Shown one piece after another: positions 1-12,179 of a stretch of DNA of 64,000 bases. Position 1 is the first letter of the stretch; each line of letters opens with the position of its first letter. Under the pieces are notes generated by a model, which worked only from the letters and a program-made list of their open reading frames with translations, did no database searches and was not told the DNA's origin. A program made the translations under genes and the position numbers. The DNA comes from Fistulifera solaris (taxonomy: Eukaryota; Bacillariophyta; Bacillariophyceae; Naviculales; Stauroneidaceae), in contig AP026130.1 of the NCBI GenBank assembly GCA_030295235.1, forward strand, positions 682,001 through 746,000. Direction: 5' to 3'.

Positions 1-1
1 A

Positions 2-637
2 CACGTTGTGCTAGCGACTCGTGATGATCTGGTGGGTCAGTATGTCGGTCACACCGCGCCCAAGACCAAGGAAATGATCAAGAAGGCTATGGGTGGTGTT
101 CTTCTTGTCGATGAAGCTTATTACCTATACAACGCAGCGAACGATCGCGATTACGGTCAAGAATCCATTGAGATTTTGCTCAACGTGATGGAGACGCAGC
201 AAGATGATCTTGTGGTCGCCTTGGCTGGTTACAAGGACCGTATGGATAAGTTCTTCTCGTACATTCCGGGTATGATGTCTCGTATCGGTAACCACATTGA
301 CTTTCCGAACTATTCGGCGGAGGAGTTGGTCCAGATTGCGTCGGTCATGGCTGGGCAGCTCGAGTATGATATTGACAACAACGCGTACAATACATTCTAC
401 CACTACATTCAAAAGCGCATGGAGCTTCCTTATTTCTCGAATGCCCGTACTGTGCGAAACGCCATGGACCGTGCTCGAATGAACTCTGCTATCCGAACGT
501 TCGATCGTTTCGCTATTCGTGGTGAAAATGGAGGTGTATGCACGGTCCAAGACTTAAAGAGCATTACTTCAGAAGATTTCCAGGTTCTTTTGGACGACAT
601 CCTCTATGCGGATGCCGACAAACGTATTTTCGCGTAA
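2..637 (+). CDS. cbbX: CbbX, red-type rubisco activase (AAA+), 3' part
   Basis: Partial: the frame is open through the left edge, so the N-terminus and Walker A lie outside. CbbX is the AAA+ ATPase that strips inhibitory sugar phosphates from red-type rubisco in the plastid stroma. Visible are the segment LATRDDLVGQYVGHTAPKT, a Walker B stretch GGVLLVDEAYYLY with the catalytic DE pair, a sensor-like region after VVALAGYKDRM, and a C-terminal helical part with SNARTVRNAMDRAR that should hold the sensor/arginine residues. The protein ends ADADKRIFA before TAA. No intron or frame break is seen in the visible part. Family assignment is strong because the sequence follows algal CbbX closely; plastid targeting is inferred from the family, since the presequence is outside the window. 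Confidence 0.93.
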   Translation, partial: HVVLATRDDLVGQYVGHTAPKTKEMIKKAMGGVLLVDEAYYLYNAANDRDYGQESIEILLNVMETQQDDLVVALAGYKDRMDKFFSYIPGMMSRIGNHIDFPNYSAEELVQIASVMAGQLEYDIDNNAYNTFYHYIQKRMELPYFSNARTVRNAMDRARMNSAIRTFDRFAIRGENGGVCTVQDLKSITSEDFQVLLDDILYADADKRIFA

Positions 638-708
638 ATCTAGCCATTAGTTGGTAATCGTTTTCCTTAGTGATAACCCGTTTCATTAAGTTAGGCAAAA
701 CTCGAGTT

Positions 709-3626
709 TCAGCGTTTCTTACTTCTTTTCTTCGCTGATTGATGATTGTTTTGCCTGGCATATCCCTTGCTTTCCCCCCTGTTCATGTGCTGCAAGCTAT
801 ATTGAATACGTTGGAAAGCATCATTCCTGCCCTGTGAAACTGGAGACTGGGCCGGCGTTTTCTTTACTTTCTTTTCTAAGGAAATCATATCAAAGTTAGC
901 ACCATTCTTACAATCATCGTGTTCGTGTCAGTCGTAGACATACCTTTCCTTGATCCAGCATGGCATCCCAACGGTCAGGAAACATCTTCCTCTTTCTGGA
1001 TGAATCCCTCCGATCAAGTTGTTGCAAAAGGCTGTGGCGATTTTCCTCCACTTGAAGTGCTCTCTTCGAAGACGCACTGACTTCACTGCGTACTGTTTCC
1101 TCGGCACCGTCGTCATCCCAGCCACCAACTGGTTTGTTTCCCAATAATGAGAATTCGGCCTGTTTGTTTCGAATTGTTGTAGCCGGCTTCCAGGCCTTTT
1201 TCTTGGCACGAGGTCCAAGCATCACCTCAACCTTTCCACGACCGGGACCGCGATCCAACACAATTTTTGTTTTCTTCTCCGATTTTGGGAGCTTTTCCGT
1301 GACAGAGGATGCCGTACTTGACTCGACAATGCTATTGGTAGGTGTCACCATAGGGCTAGCAAGCGCTCTCGTCGAATCCAAGCTATTGTTGTTTCTGGAG
1401 TCGTCGTCATCGTTCATCACACTATCTGAACGAGATCCGCTGTCCGACGAATCCGACGAATCATCCGAACCACTAGTGCTATCATCGCTGTCGGTGCTAT
1501 CATCGCTGTCGGTGCTATCTGGAGAAACTTTCACTTTATCATCGTTTCTCCCATTCTTGATTTCTTCAGAGACTGGCTGTGAAGTAGACGACGACGACGA
1601 CGATGATGATGATGATGAAGAGGAAGAGGAAGACGGCGACGAAACGGAGGTTGATGCCGATGACATAGAAGCGTCATCTTCTTTTCTCGCCAGATTTTCG
1701 TTTATTGAATTTTCTTTTTGAATCTGAGGCAAAATGTTTCGGTGTGGCAACTATCGGCTTTGTAATTTGAGGTGACTGCGGAAGTGTTGCTTGCGGAGTT
1801 GACTCGATCATTTCACTGAAACTACCAGAGCGGGTTCTCTCCCGTGCTTTCGCATGCTCGATGGCCTCCTCCGTCGACATCGATTTCATAGAACGCGGCG
1901 GAGGTTTCAAGGGCGGGGTTGGAAATTCAATCTTAACTTCTCTTCTTGAATAGAAGAGAAGGTATGCGCCTTCTGTTTGTTGCAGAACATGACGCTCTGA
2001 GACGGTTTCTACGTAGGAATCGTCCATATGGAACCAATTATCACCGTTTGGATTCTTCACACAAGCTGTATAATGCCCCGAGCTAGCACTGCCACCGACA
2101 TGGATCACAACGCCAGTCAAAACGTACGGGCACGACCTGTCATCGCTTAAGGAAAGATCCATCATGGCTGGAAACTTGATACTTCTCGTGATTTTCTTTC
2201 CAGACCCAAAGCGTCCGTTCAGACCCGGCGAAAACCCATGGAAACCACTAAATGAGAATCGTTTTAATTGAACACAGAGTGAAAGCGGTGGTCGGAAAAT
2301 AGTAAGCTGCTTTTGTGCACAAATGAGCTTATTGCATTTTGAACACTTCCATTTATTCTCCCGGTCAAGTATTTCTTTCCGTGTATACTCCTGAAAAGCG
2401 TCCGAAAGGGTTTGGCATGACTTTTTACTGACCTCCAACGAGATGTCGAGGAACGGATCGTACGTATTACTGCAATATCCACAATTTGTACATTTGACTT
2501 GGCTGCGCAAATAACCACCGAATATCCGGTGTACAAAGGTTGTCTCATCTAGACGAGCAATGGGCAAACGATCCCGCCACCCTCTGGCATGCTGGTTAAT
2601 TCCGGCACCTCGAAGCTCACCGTCGTTCATCGCATCAAGTAAGTGGACTAAAAATTCATGCGCGTCTTCTTGACGACCCGGTCGAAATTTGTAACCCTGA
2701 CGACTACCACAGGCACTTAACGACGGCACCGCCTTGACGATGGAACGAGGGGATATGGAAGTAACGCCGTTCACCCCACCGTGCATCTGTTGAAAAAGCT
2801 TACTGATAATAGCCGTAATTCGCTTTCCTTGATTTTCTTTCTTTGAATGGAATGTATCCTGCATCATAGGTGGCATCGATAAGAGTGACTGCGAAAACGG
2901 TGGAAGATAGGCCAAACACTGAATGGTGCTGTTCAAGAAACACTGATATCAATACTCGGGTTAGACTACAGTCCATATCCTCAATCGATAGAGTCACATT
3001 CATTGACTTACGGTGTTTCCCAAGTTTGTCAGACCCAGTGCTTTGGACGATTTCCGTTGCTTCAAGTAAGTCGAGCTCCATTGATACTTGGTCAACACAG
3101 TCCTCTCGTCACACAATCCTCGTTGAGGAAGAGCCAATTCTCCGTCGGTCGAATTGGCTCTCGGCCGACAACCGACCTTATCCTTCACTACTTCTTCAAT
3201 CGATTTGCCTGACAGGTGTCCCATGGGCGGTTCACTTTCTCGTGAAGCATCATCATCGGCCTGTGATGATGATACTACGGAGGGTGTCGACTCAGAATCG
3301 AATTTCGTTTCGCTGGATCTTCCATTCAAAATATCATCGATCGACAATTTGCTGAGATTATTGTCTCCATTTTCTGGTACGCTGGCATGACTTGGCGAGG
3401 ATTCGTTCGTTGTTGTGTGCCCATTCGTCAGATGCTTTCCAAATATGTAGGCAGAGATATTTCCTCTCTTGTCTTTCGGATACACAAAGTCTACAACCGC
3501 CAAATGATTTTTGCGAATGGATCCGAATGTATCGACCGCCTTTCGATGCTCTACGGATGCTTCCACCCTATTGTGGCCATTCAATTTTTGTTTGTTTTTC
3601 TTTTTCTTGGAGCGGTGTTTCCCCAT
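709..3626 (-). CDS. USP36-type ubiquitin-specific protease
   Basis: Cysteine deubiquitinase of the USP (C19) family. Exons by splice signals: 3626-3012, 2942-944 and 870-709. The 69-bp intron (GTAAGT) splits the Cys box exactly before the catalytic cysteine, giving GLTNLGNT|CFLNSTIQCL. The His box SGHYTACVKN and WFHMDDSYV follow near residues 490-510, with two CxxC pairs between them. The N-terminus is Lys-rich (KKKKNKQK). The C-terminal tail has long Ser and Asp runs, then FPDRWDAMLDQGK joined across a 73-bp intron to KVKKTPAQSP and NDAFQRIQ; this resembles the nucleolar C-terminal motif of human USP36, so a nucleolar or ribosome-biogenesis role is inferred. The frame changes once at about 1690-1745, near T5 at 1715-1719, with no room for a normal intron; probably an assembly indel. 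Confidence 0.87.
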
Positions 3627-4064
3627 ATTTCGTCGCTAGTTGAAATGCAGCAGCCCTTCTCTGACAAACAAGGAAAAACCTATCTTTAGGAACAAAGGTC
3701 AGGGCGAAGAAGGGAAGTTGCTGTTAGTCAATCAGATGATGATCATCATCGTCTCACTTCGATTGATGCCTTCCAATGGCTCCCAACGCGAGCGATGAGC
3801 GATCACACCCAAATAATTTGGAATCTTCCGCCTACTGTTTGCGAAATACTAGAAAACTTCATTTGAAACGCGTTACGATCTAAACACGAATTATCAAGCA
3901 CGATTTGAAAATCGCATCGGCGGCAAAAAACGTAAAACGCCATATGATGTCAAAATGTTGTTGATGCAATAAAAGCTACAAATTACTCTGTATGCGTGTT
4001 GTGACGATGAAGAGTATAGACTCGTTTCAATAACAAACAGTCGATCGACTCCGGTGCGCGGAAA
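3627..4064. promoter_or_regulatory. Divergent promoter region, USP36-type / calpain
   Basis: 438 bases between two start codons that point away from each other. It must hold both promoters. I see no repeat, RNA gene or convincing ORF in it, and no TATA-like element at a fixed distance that I would defend. Confidence 0.5.
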
Positions 4065-6712
4065 ATGGCTCCTTCCATGATTGACCAAGTCTTTGAGCTC
4101 CTCGCTCTCGCCGATACCCTCGAAGAGAAGAAGAGTCGCATTGAGGCTGCGACCAAGTACTACGAAGCCGTCTATTTGATGAGGCGCTATTTATTAAAGA
4201 AAGAAGACAAGGATCGAGATATACGGCAATTACTGGAAGAAAAAGTACGTCACTACGAGCAGGTGGCGGCCACACTCATGGCGGATGATGCGAGTACTTG
4301 GACAAAGTACTCGCAAGATGATTTCAGCCTCACTCCCTTGCATCCACCGCCACCGCCTACGGCGCTCCATCCACTCGCTTCGCAGTCTTCGAAATTGCTG
4401 AATCATCAACAAGTCAATTTGCAAAAATTAGTAGGGTTGGGGAATCAAAAACTGTCTCAAGCCCTCGACCTCGATGAAGCCGCACAGACCGATGCTGCCA
4501 TTTCGACTTACATGGAAGCAGCCGAACATTATCTGGAGGGACTACGATTGGCCGAACGAGACGATAAGGGCAGTCCTGCCGCAATTATGGTCAAACGTCG
4601 ATTGCAGAGTACACTGGATCGTGTGGAAGTACTCAAATCGGTCGCACCCACCCGGCCTTCTTTGGGAAAAGTCGTTCTACCACAAAAACGAATGGCCGAC
4701 CATCCGCCATCATGTATTTCACCACACAAACTTTCTGCGGAAGAAGTCAATATACTGAAAGCATCTTCACTCATTGCGAGTGGTGTATTCTTGCCGTGGT
4801 CCGATGAGGATGCCCGCATTTTACGAACCGAAAAAACAACGCATGTACACGGACCCCCACGGCTTTTTGGCGTTGTCCGACTCACAGAAACAAGTATTCC
4901 ATCGTTGGGCCCGACCATCGGAGATTGCACGATTACGGTATCAGCAAGGAATCTCCAAGACGCTACAAGAGATTGTCATTGCCAAGGTGATTACTCCTTT
5001 CACGATCCGGCAAAAATACGTGACCGATTGTTCTTTTGTGGCTAGTCTGTGCATTTGCGCCAACTTCGAACGTCGGTTTAAGAAAAGGCTTATTACTTCA
5101 ATTCTGTATCCACAAACTGAACAGGGAGATTTAGTGCATAACCCGGCCGGCAAGTATATTGTGAAACTTTGGCTCAACGGGGTTGCCCGTTGCGTAGTGA
5201 TCGATGACTATTTCCCCATTGACAAGTACGGCAACTTATTGTGCTCGCATACGAGTAGCAGCAGTGCTTCCTGTTTGGAACTATGGGTGTGTTTGATTGA
5301 AAAGGCATTCCTCAAACTTTCCGGTGGTGGATATGGCTTTCCGGGCTCCAATAGTGCTGTCGATATGTTCTCATTGACAGGATGGATACCAGAGTCGATC
5401 CTTTTGCTAAAGAAACAGAACAAGTTCGAGATTTTGAGACACCGCCGGAACGGGCTTGGGAAAGAATTATGAGTGCTTCCTCTTTCGGTGATTGTCTTAT
5501 AACTGTCTCCTCAGAACTCGACATTTCCGAGGAGGAAGCTGAAGCCGTGGGACTGGTTACGGGACATGCTTACGCCGTCTTGAATGTTATTGAGACCAAA
5601 AACGGAACCCGTCTTTTGCAGTTAAAAAACCCGTGGGCTCACAAAGGATGGAAAGGGCGATTCTCAACAAAAGATCTTGCTTCATGGAATGATTTGCCTT
5701 TCCAGGCAGAAGTCGGTTACGACCCCCAAAAGGCCGCCATGTGCGATGATGGGGTGTTCTGGATTTGTTGGGACGATGTTTTGCGATACTTCCAAAACTT
5801 TCATCTTTCATGGAACCCTGACTTGTTTTCGCATAGAACGGCAGTACATGGTTTGTGGCCGGAGTCACAAGGTCCAATTCAAGATTCTTTTCAAATCGGC
5901 GAGAACCCTCAGTACGTGGTCGAATTTTCTGATTCGGCAGTGGACACAAATCCATCATTATGGATCCTTCTGTCGCGGCATGTAACAAAGGAGGAGCAGC
6001 TGGAAGGAAAGGTATGTTTTCGTTAATAGTCGCATCTATATCCCTGCCCCTTCCTTAATTTTTCGTTTTTCCATAGATCGACGACTACCTGACAATTCAC
6101 CTACACAAAAACAACGAGAAAAAGCAAAGAAAATGGTACCCTGGTCGGGCTGGTGATTGTATTGTAATGAGCGCTTATACGAACTCGCCACATGTACTCG
6201 TTCGGTACGATATCTCGGGCAGACAAGACAAGTATCTTTCACTTGTGCTGTCACAGTTCAACAAAGTGCGGGATATTCCTTACACACTCTCTGTCTTTTG
6301 TACGGGTCACTTTTTGCTTTCCCGTCCACCGAAAGATCTGGACTATTGTGTCGCACTAAAGGCATCATGGTCGAACCGTAGTGCAGGGCAAAGCGTAGAG
6401 GACAACCACATCATGTTCGCCGTACTCGTAGAGGCCACGTGTTACGTGGAGTTTCGAGTTTCCACCAATACGAATATTGCCTCCAATATTATGTTGATTC
6501 CGGTCCAACAATACGGCGATGGATTGCGACAGACGAACAGCAAACCAATATTAGATAGCGGACGCTACCGCCACGGGTTTGCTGTTGCAGGGCCCAAGTC
6601 TATTAAGCCGGGTCCGTACCTTCTTCTCGTCAGTCGTTTTCATGATCGACAAGAAGGCGATTTTCAGCTCAAAGCCTTTTCGTCACGAAGGTTGAAAATA
6701 GAAAAGAAATAA
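4065..6712 (+). CDS. CAPN7/PalB-type calpain with MIT domains
   Basis: About 860 residues (human CAPN7 has 813). Cytosolic cysteine protease expected to bind ESCRT-III through its MIT helices. Two MIT-like segments (about residues 1-75 and 120-180) precede a calpain core with catalytic Cys in YVTDCSFVASL (about residue 321), His in GHAYAVLNV (about 501) and Asn in LKNPWAHKGW. Two C2-like beta domains follow. Exon 1 ends at 6011; a 65-bp intron (6012-6076) precedes exon 2 (6077-6712). The core follows human CAPN7 block by block, for example GVARCVVIDD and GYGFPGSNS. The frame changes twice: near 4803-4836 (A6 at 4831-4836) and near 5398-5412 (T4 at 5402-5405). The shifts compensate and all catalytic residues survive, so I read them as sequence errors rather than decay. 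Confidence 0.85.
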
Positions 6713-7154
6713 TACCATAACAATCTTGTTGCAAGCTAGCTAGTCTAGGCGTGGACGTTTATTATCACGAAAAAGTGAGGATACACGCAAAGAACGTTCA
6801 GCTTATCTTCACTTGGATCTTCTGTTGTCCGTTGAATCATTGCCGGTACTTGTAATTAGATCATTTTTGTCGAGACATACATACTGATGATACCGGTACG
6901 ATAATGGTCTCCTATTTCATTGGAGTTCAAAAATTTTGCTCTAAACAAAAACCGTAAATGACAAGATTTGAATTCCGCCGGCTAATTTTAGCGCCATTAT
7001 CCAACAAAGACAGTTCCTCGCGTCTCTTGCGAGCTTTCCAGCAACAATCGCAAGGAAAAAGTTAAAACTTTTTCCAGCAAAACGCTCAGAAACTCAGCGC
7101 TCTGATTTGCTGTGAATGTAAAAGCTTTATTTGAAAGGAAGGAGCACGTTAAGA
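6713..7154. other. Intergenic, calpain 3' end to WD40 start
   Basis: 442 bases between genes on the same strand. AT-rich with short A and T runs; presumably the calpain 3' UTR and the WD40 promoter. I see no repeat or RNA gene. Confidence 0.4.
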
Positions 7155-9934
7155 ATGGGAAATTGTCAGAGCGATTACTCTCGTCACCATGTGCGGATAG
7201 AAAACCCAGGGGTCAGAAAATTGGCTCCCTCGTTGCGCCGAACGAGGAAAATTGTAATCAGCTATGATGATCCAGATGGCATATATTTTGATGAATTCTT
7301 TGAGCAGACAATGCCATTGTCGCCCGACGCCACCACCCTCACAACTACGTCCTCCTTTTCTACGCCTCTCGATCCTTATGAAAGCCCTTGTCCTCTTTCT
7401 CTCTTGAGGCCGAGCAGCGATGACAGTGACACAGCACTTCCTTCACCCTCAAGTATTCGTGTTCTCGATGTGTCACCTCGACAATCAGCACAAAAATCTC
7501 GTAAAGGAAGAGAGAGTTCTTCATCATCAACATGGAGTCGTTACGACCAAACTCGAAAGAACTTTTCGAGTGCGTTGAGAGCACGATTGGAACGCTCTAC
7601 GTTCAAGCAGGCGTCTGTGATATCACCAAGTAATAAAGAGACGTATCAAGAAAGTGAAATTCCTTTCTTTTCATGGGATATTTGCGGGACGAACTTAAAC
7701 TCGAGATTCTCCGAAGAAGAAGAGGTGCCAGAACAAAAGGAGTGCAGTCAGTACAGCGAGGATGAAGCCAACATTTGGACCGAGATCGAAACAGATGCGA
7801 ACGTCACCGCGGTGTCCATGTTTCGTCATATAGCGGATCATAGTCGCATCAATCTTGCCGTGGTATTGGAGAACGGAAGAGTGGTTGTACATGAAGTTCA
7901 AGCGGACTGCGATGCCTGTCATTCTCCCAAACTTGATCTTGTGTTCACCCTAAATCACGGGAGTAGAATACGTTCTATTGATTTTTCATCGGATGGGAGA
8001 TTCTGTGCAGTTGGCGACGACAATTGCAGGTGTACAATCTATCGTCTGGTGTATGAAGAGGACGCACTTTGTGGAGCTTCCGTTGTAACAACGGTCGAGC
8101 GCGTCGACCGAGTGTGCGTAGTCCATTTCAACCCTCATCAGCCGCTACTGGCGATAGGAGGGTTCGACGGGAAAGTGACTCTCTTCTCTACAGAAAGTTT
8201 GGATCTAGGAAACGAGCTTGACGCGGTATTTGAGTACAGCCTGGATGGACTTGTGTTCGCTTTGGATTGGAGTCCAGATGGACAGTTCCTGGCTTTTGGA
8301 GGCAGCGATAAGAAATGCACTATTCTAGACAGTACTGACGGATGGAAAGTCAAAACAGAGATCTTTCGATTCGCCCCTGTTCATTCAATTAAATGGTCAC
8401 CCTCCAACAATGGAGATCTGGCGATCGGATCTTCCGACACGACCATCTACGATTTTAAAAGTATCTCTGTCCGACGTAGAATCGCTCTGAACACAGAAAC
8501 GATTTCTATGCGTCATTTGAACCGCAAATGTACGATGTGTTGGAGTCCCAATGGAAGCTGTAAGTGCTTTGAGTTTGGTTTGTGCTCTTTTTCCTATTGC
8601 ACAGTCATGTTCACATTTATGGTTTTTGCCCTCAAGTCCTCGTCATATGTGATTCTCTGGGTGATTGTACGATGTTTGAGACCAAAACTTTTGCCAAAGT
8701 GCAAGATATTCATCGACATGGATCGCTCAACGCTGTATGCTGGACAAAGAGTTATGGTGATATTCATTCTCGACATGAATTGCTCATTATTGGTGGAGAC
8801 GACAAGAATTTAGCGGTCATCAAAGCAGGGAACGAGACCAACACATCACAACAGCAATGTCATCAGTCATTAGAGTGGGTATTTGATGAAAAGGCTTTCA
8901 AAGAAGTTGACGACAACGAAGAAGCTTCGAACTCTCCGATCGTAAAAACATTGTCAGGTAACGTCGTGGCGATTGCGTTTTCAAAAGGGAGTACGACGCG
9001 TCCTAGCCCTTTCATGGCATACTCGACTGATGATAACCGAGTGACTGTGCTATCGACGTCCGACTGGAGTCTTATAGCAGAGATTTCTTTCCCCCAGCCA
9101 GCAACAGCCCTCGCTTTCACTAACGGAAGCAAGTACTTGGCGTACGGTTGCCTAGATTCTAGACTGTACGTTTCAGAAACATACCCGAATTGGTCTCTCG
9201 TGGCCAACATAGAGTTGCCATCACCGGTTCACAGCAGCCTTATCTATAGCCATAGCAACCGATTGCTTGGTGCAGGGCTTTACGATGGCTCGTTCAAACT
9301 ATTCGATCCGGAGCATAAACACGCAATCTGTGGGTCTATTGACATGAATGAGTCACCAATTACCACTGCTGATTGGAGTTCAAAAGCGGTAGCAATCGGA
9401 AAAGAGGACGGGACGGTGAAGCTTTATGACCCCGAGAAGCTTCAGTCTGGAATCATTGAAGCAATTGCTACTATTAGTAAAAGGACGACAATCAGGAATG
9501 TAGCTTTCGGATTAAATGGACGTTTTCTAGCAATTGGGACTTCAGACGGCTTTGTGAGTATATACAGCGAAAAGGGTGGATGGGTTTTATGTCACCAGCT
9601 GCAAGCTCTAAAGGGCGGAGTGACATCCTTGTCATGGTGTCCTACAAGTCGCCATTTGGCTGTTGGAGATGATCGGGGATCAGTGAAAATGATGGATACC
9701 GTGTTTTGGGCGGACGTGGAAGAAGCCGTGCACGCCTTTCACTCCGCTGAAGACACAATCGTATCAAGCTCGAAACCAGCGCTTACGTTTAGCCAAAATG
9801 GGAACCTAATGGCATTTGCTACCAGTAATCAAGGATTACGTGTCGCAGATTGCTCCCGTTGGAGATTGCAGCTTTGCTTGGAACACGCTGACAAAGACGC
9901 ATCGGATGTTGCATCAGCAGAAAACTATGAATGA
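7155..9934 (+). CDS. WD40-repeat protein with myristoylation start
   Basis: About 900 residues. I chose ATG 7155 because it gives MGNCQSDY: Gly2 with Ser6 fits an N-myristoylation site and Cys4 a palmitoylation site, so membrane attachment is inferred. Residues 1-200 are Ser/Pro-rich and low in complexity. From about residue 215 to the end, repeated units of the type IRSIDFSSDGRFCAVGDDN, FALDWSPDGQFLAFGGSDK and NVAFGLNGRFLAIGTSDG indicate a dozen or so WD40 blades, enough for two propellers. One 77-bp intron (8560-8636) is spliced in phase 1 inside WSPNGS|F. The frame is otherwise intact. No enzymatic domain is visible; it is probably a scaffold. The family is certain, the function unknown. 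Confidence 0.8.
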
Positions 9935-10018
9935 CTCGACTAGGACTGAATGCACTGACTAAAACTGTTTATAATGGAAAAGCTATATATCTAGTCTGCA
10001 TCATAATCAATTCAATTT

Positions 10019-10909
10019 TCAAAGATCAGGCATCCCGAGCAACTGAGCGAATTTCCGTAGCTCCGCTTCATTCTTGAAAATCGATTCGCCCTTTTGAAGA
10101 CGCTCCATGATGGCGACATCCTCGGCCATGTGTTTTAAATTGGTGGTACCATCCAGTGGTTTTGGATAACCCAACGACATGAGGAAGGCATACATAAGTG
10201 TTTGGGGCGTCAGATTCAAAGAGTCAGCCCAATCGCGTACTTCCTTGGACGCAAGGGCCTCTCGATTGGCCGTCAAGGTCCAAAAGGACTGATACCAGAT
10301 ATTTTTTTCTTTACAGAATTGTCGTAGTTCAGTATCGAAATTCGAGTCTGCATAAAATCGATTCTGCAGGACAGCTGGCTTGATTCTCGCCCTTTCGTAT
10401 ATAGAAACAAACATGGCATAGTCGTAGCAATTGCTCACCCCCAATTGTCGAACCTTCCCGGCATCGACAAAATTCTCGAATTCACTCCAGACTTCCATTG
10501 TTTGTTCTACGGTCGGCAGCGGCGAATGTAGAACCAGGGAATCGATATAATCTGTTCTCAAGTTCTGCAATGACACCGCCAGACTCTGTCGTACCTGCTC
10601 CGTTAAAGAAGCATCCTTATCGTACGGAACATTGTTCGGATCTTGACCCGGATACGGTGTATACTTGGTTTGCAAGAACAAATCACTCCGTTCTAGTCCG
10701 AGTTCCGACGCCGCCGCCGTCCATCCCGCACCCACTCCGGCTTCATTGTAATGTTTGGGTTGACACGCGGTATCAATAAAACGGAAACCGGTTCGAATGG
10801 CCTGTTGCACATATTTGGCGGTTTCTTCCTTTTTCCACGCCGTCCCGTACATTAAGAACGGCTTGTGCGTGGCAATGATCCGCGATACGGGAAGTGCTGA
10901 TACCATCAT
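10019..10909 (-). CDS. Aldo-keto reductase
   Basis: NAD(P)H-dependent oxidoreductase of the AKR superfamily, about 296 residues, single exon. The catalytic tetrad can be read in order: Asp in FIDTA, Tyr in PKHYNEAG, Lys in LQTKYTP and His in LVLHSPLP. GVSNCYDY is the family's strand-6 motif. I use the ATG giving MMVSALPVS at 10909; the frame is open to 10957, but the AKR fold starts only around IIATHKPF. There is no obvious targeting peptide. The substrate cannot be told from sequence. It converges with the WD40 gene, the two stop codons being about 85 bases apart. Confidence 0.88.
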   Translation of the reverse strand: MMVSALPVSRIIATHKPFLMYGTAWKKEETAKYVQQAIRTGFRFIDTACQPKHYNEAGVGAGWTAAASELGLERSDLFLQTKYTPYPGQDPNNVPYDKDASLTEQVRQSLAVSLQNLRTDYIDSLVLHSPLPTVEQTMEVWSEFENFVDAGKVRQLGVSNCYDYAMFVSIYERARIKPAVLQNRFYADSNFDTELRQFCKEKNIWYQSFWTLTANREALASKEVRDWADSLNLTPQTLMYAFLMSLGYPKPLDGTTNLKHMAEDVAIMERLQKGESIFKNEAELRKFAQLLGMPDL

Positions 10910-11226
10910 TATTTGTCGTTCTTCGACGTTGGCAAGAAAAAATGTATAAGGTAACAATGAGTCCCAAAACCGAAAGAATGGACAAGTGAATGAGATGTGC
11001 GGAAAAGTAGCGATTGTTGCGTTGTATCCCGTATACGGAACGCGAACTGCGATTGATTTTCACCATCGTTATGAGAGCTCTTTCGATAGAACGGTGCTTT
11101 GCAATACGTCTTTCCTTCTTTCGCAACGCAAAGGATCGTAAAATAATGGCGATCTTTTCGGTTTATATCCTCTTTCGGATTGTCAAAACACCTACTGTAG
11201 CCCGTAGTGTAAGCGACGTTCACCAT

Positions 11227-11252
11227 GACTGCATTTCAGTCATGAATCATGG
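11227..11252 (+). repeat. Dispersed hairpin element, copy 1
   Basis: Best copy of a recurring element: GACTG and CAGTC arms around a short loop, extended to ATGACTG/CAGTCAT, followed by GAATCATGG. It is preceded by CTACTGTAGCCCGTAGTGT, a block that recurs in diverged form ahead of other copies. Confidence 0.6.
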
Positions 11253-11277
11253 TCCGTTCGAGCACAACAACTGTGAT

Positions 11278-11470
11278 TGAATCTCCATTCGTTCTGCTCG
11301 CTCAGATACGACCAATTGTTCTTCTCACATTGAACTTATTATCTGCAGTATTTGCAAGGCTCTTCGGTATTAATTGTTGTCTATAATCAATGTGAATAGT
11401 TGTATGCCATAATTACTATAGATCTACTGTGTTGGTTCTCGCACGACTGCATTTGAGTCCTGAGTCATGG
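11278..11470 (+). repeat. Diverged repeat module A, ends in hairpin copy 2
   Basis: About 190 bases similar over their length to 11982-12179. The last 26 bases (11445-11470) are a copy of the hairpin element (GACTGCATTTGAGTC). No coding capacity and no terminal inverted repeats that I can see. Origin unknown; perhaps the remains of a non-autonomous element. Confidence 0.55.
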
Positions 11471-11981
11471 AATCAATATTATAAAAAAATGGCTAGAATT
11501 TATTATGCTTACGTCCTATCCCTACAAGAGAACCGAATCCCTACTCGAGTTAGAGAAACACAACTGACCCAATGGACAATGAATGAAATCCACCGAACAC
11601 CGAACCGCTGCCAGGTCAAACATGTGAAACATGCGAACAGAGGGGCTCCTATCTGATTCAGACACGACCGGGGACCACCGATCGTCTCAAGACTCTCATC
11701 TACGGCGCTGGGCGCCAAGATCGACCAACCACCGTATCGAACCTCGCCACTCCGGTTTCGTCAACCGGAGAGTAACCAACTGTGCTACTCAGTCGGTGGA
11801 ATCAATATTACTTTTCGTGACGATTGCCTTCCAATCTATGTTCATCGTGCTAACTTGGTAAGGTGCAGGAATCTCAACACAATTGAACCACTTCCAGCCT
11901 TATCTGTACTTCACCTCTTGATGTCTTGATGCCGACAATCCTTGCCAAATCATTCGAACGTATTTACTATAGTTCCAGATG

Positions 11982-12179
11982 AATCTCCGTTGATTCTGCT
12001 AGCTTGACTACGCAACAATTGTCATCCCAACAATGAGATTGCCTTCAGCAGTATTTCCAGGCTTTTCTTTGTTCTCCTTGTCGAAAATCTGTGTCTTTCA
12101 ATGCATTCCAAAATTACTCTACTAGGCTCGAAATGTCGGCGACCTTTTACCACGACCGCAGTTCAGTCACGAACTAGAG
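11982..12179 (+). repeat. Diverged repeat module B, ends in hairpin copy 3
   Basis: Partner of 11278-11470 in the same orientation, about 500 bases downstream. Shared landmarks are TGAATCTCC, CAATTGT, GCAGTATTT and the terminal element at 12154-12179. Similarity is moderate, so the duplication is old or the family diverse. Confidence 0.55.

Noticed and set aside
1690-1750. 28- or 53-bp intron joining the two halves of the USP36-type tail
   Set aside because: Too short or with poor donor (GTTGCC, GTCACC) compared with the consensus sites used elsewhere in the same gene.
4065-6712. Calpain as a pseudogene
   Set aside because: Two compensating one-base shifts at short runs, with every catalytic and structural motif intact; consistent with the window-wide indel pattern.
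10773-11280. Overlapping ORFs of about 100 codons on both strands upstream of the aldo-keto reductase
   Set aside because: Mutually overlapping, no recognisable features, partly inside repeat module copy 1.
11278-12179. Repeat modules as LTRs of a retroelement
   Set aside because: No coding region, primer site or terminal TG...CA pattern between them; only about 500 bases separate the copies.
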